From SXXH01 sp041165735 (lineage in GTDB: Bacteria; Planctomycetota; UBA1135; GCA-002686595), in contig JBKDQQ010000012.1 of assembly GCA_046341775.1 (NCBI GenBank), positions 1 to 6,292 on the forward strand: a DNA stretch of 6,292 bases, written 5' to 3'. Below, in pieces: positions 5,962 to 6,292 of the stretch. A model generated the notes under the pieces. It was given only the letters and a program-made list of their open reading frames with translations. It searched no databases and was not told where the DNA came from. The first letter of the stretch is position 1. Each line of letters opens with the position of its first letter. The translations under genes and the position numbers were made by a program.

Positions 5962-6292
5962 TGGAACGCCACATGCAGGATCGCGCCTCGTCGCGTTTCG
6001 TCGTCTCGTTGGGTCTGGCGTGCTGCGCGTTCGGCCTGTGGTCCGGAGCCGCGCGCGCGCAGGAGGCGCACTCCATCGATCCGCTCTCGGGTCGCGCCCA
6101 CGGCCGCGTCTCCGGCCGCGTGCGCGCCTGTAGCGCGGAAGTCGTGCCGGCGCACGACGCCTACGCGCCGGAGGTCCTCTACGCGCGCGGCGCCGACGAG
6201 GTTCCGCCGCGCGAGGAACCCGAGGGGGGCGCCGGCGATGGTGCTGCCGCGCAAGGCGGGGCCGCCGTCGCCGACGAGGCGTCCGCGGGTCC
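5961..6292 (+). CDS. Exported protein of unknown function, 3' partial
   Basis: The ATG at 5961 overlaps the TGA of the preceding gene (TGATG) and has an ideal Shine-Dalgarno sequence, so translation is very probably coupled. The frame stays open to the window end, giving 110 residues. The N-terminus is a Sec signal peptide: Arg-containing n-region, core FVVSLGLACCAFGLW, and Ala-Arg-Ala at 31-33 followed by Gln, the same cleavage style as the upstream gene. The mature part begins QEAHSIDPLSGRAHGRVSGR, then about 35 residues of mixed composition, and turns into an Ala/Gly/Glu-rich, probably disordered stretch near residue 85. No domain is recognisable in what is visible. Given the neighbour, a second amidohydrolase-family protein is a reasonable guess that the visible sequence does not confirm. 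A later in-frame ATG at 5973 fits the ribosome binding site less well. Confidence 0.85.
   Translation, partial: MERHMQDRASSRFVVSLGLACCAFGLWSGAARAQEAHSIDPLSGRAHGRVSGRVRACSAEVVPAHDAYAPEVLYARGADEVPPREEPEGGAGDGAAAQGGAAVADEASAG

Noticed and set aside
5973..6292. Alternative ATG start at 5973 for the last gene
   Set aside because: It lies 18 bases from the Shine-Dalgarno sequence, too far, whereas the ATG at 5961 is at ideal spacing.

Overview
The window is GC-rich bacterial DNA with five protein-coding loci, two of them cut by the window ends. The best guess for the source is a planctomycete (Planctomycetota) or a close relative. The reasons are the first gene, whose sequence is typical of the fused serine/threonine kinase–formylglycine-generating-enzyme-like proteins abundant there; the paired secreted amidohydrolase-type genes; and the near absence of Shine-Dalgarno sequences. 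This is an inference from protein style; there is no rRNA or other phylogenetic marker in the window.

Layout. (1) Bases 1-875, plus strand: the C-terminal part of an FGE/SUMF1-like (sulfatase-modifying-factor fold) protein, probably the tail of a kinase fusion that starts upstream. (2) Bases 876-1075: a short convergent spacer with a small palindrome and a strong 13-bp hairpin that probably terminates the next gene. (3) Bases 1076-2944, minus strand: a 622-residue protein with an N-terminal conserved region, two S1 RNA-binding domains, a Gly-Tyr-Pro-Pro repeat tract, a coiled coil and a C-terminal globular domain. (4) Bases 2945-3146: a divergent promoter region with a possible -10 box and a GC-rich leader hairpin. 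(5) Bases 3147-4025, plus strand: a full-length radical SAM reading frame interrupted once by an in-frame TAG. (6) Bases 4075-5961, plus strand: a secreted amidohydrolase-fold protein that lacks the metal-binding HxH motif and has a Lys-rich linker and an extra C-terminal domain. (7) Bases 5961 to the end, plus strand: the start of another exported protein, overlapping its predecessor by one base and preceded by a perfect AGGAGGT.

Working together. The last two genes are almost certainly an operon with coupled translation; a non-catalytic-looking amidohydrolase paired with a second exported protein suggests a two-component periplasmic assembly. The S1 protein and the radical SAM gene are divergent neighbours, but nothing in the sequence proves a shared function. 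I see no CRISPR array, transposase, integrase, tRNA or rRNA. The most unusual items are the single in-frame amber codon in an otherwise intact radical SAM gene, the multidomain S1/GYPP-repeat protein, and two enzyme folds (FGE-like and amidohydrolase) that both lack their key catalytic residues.
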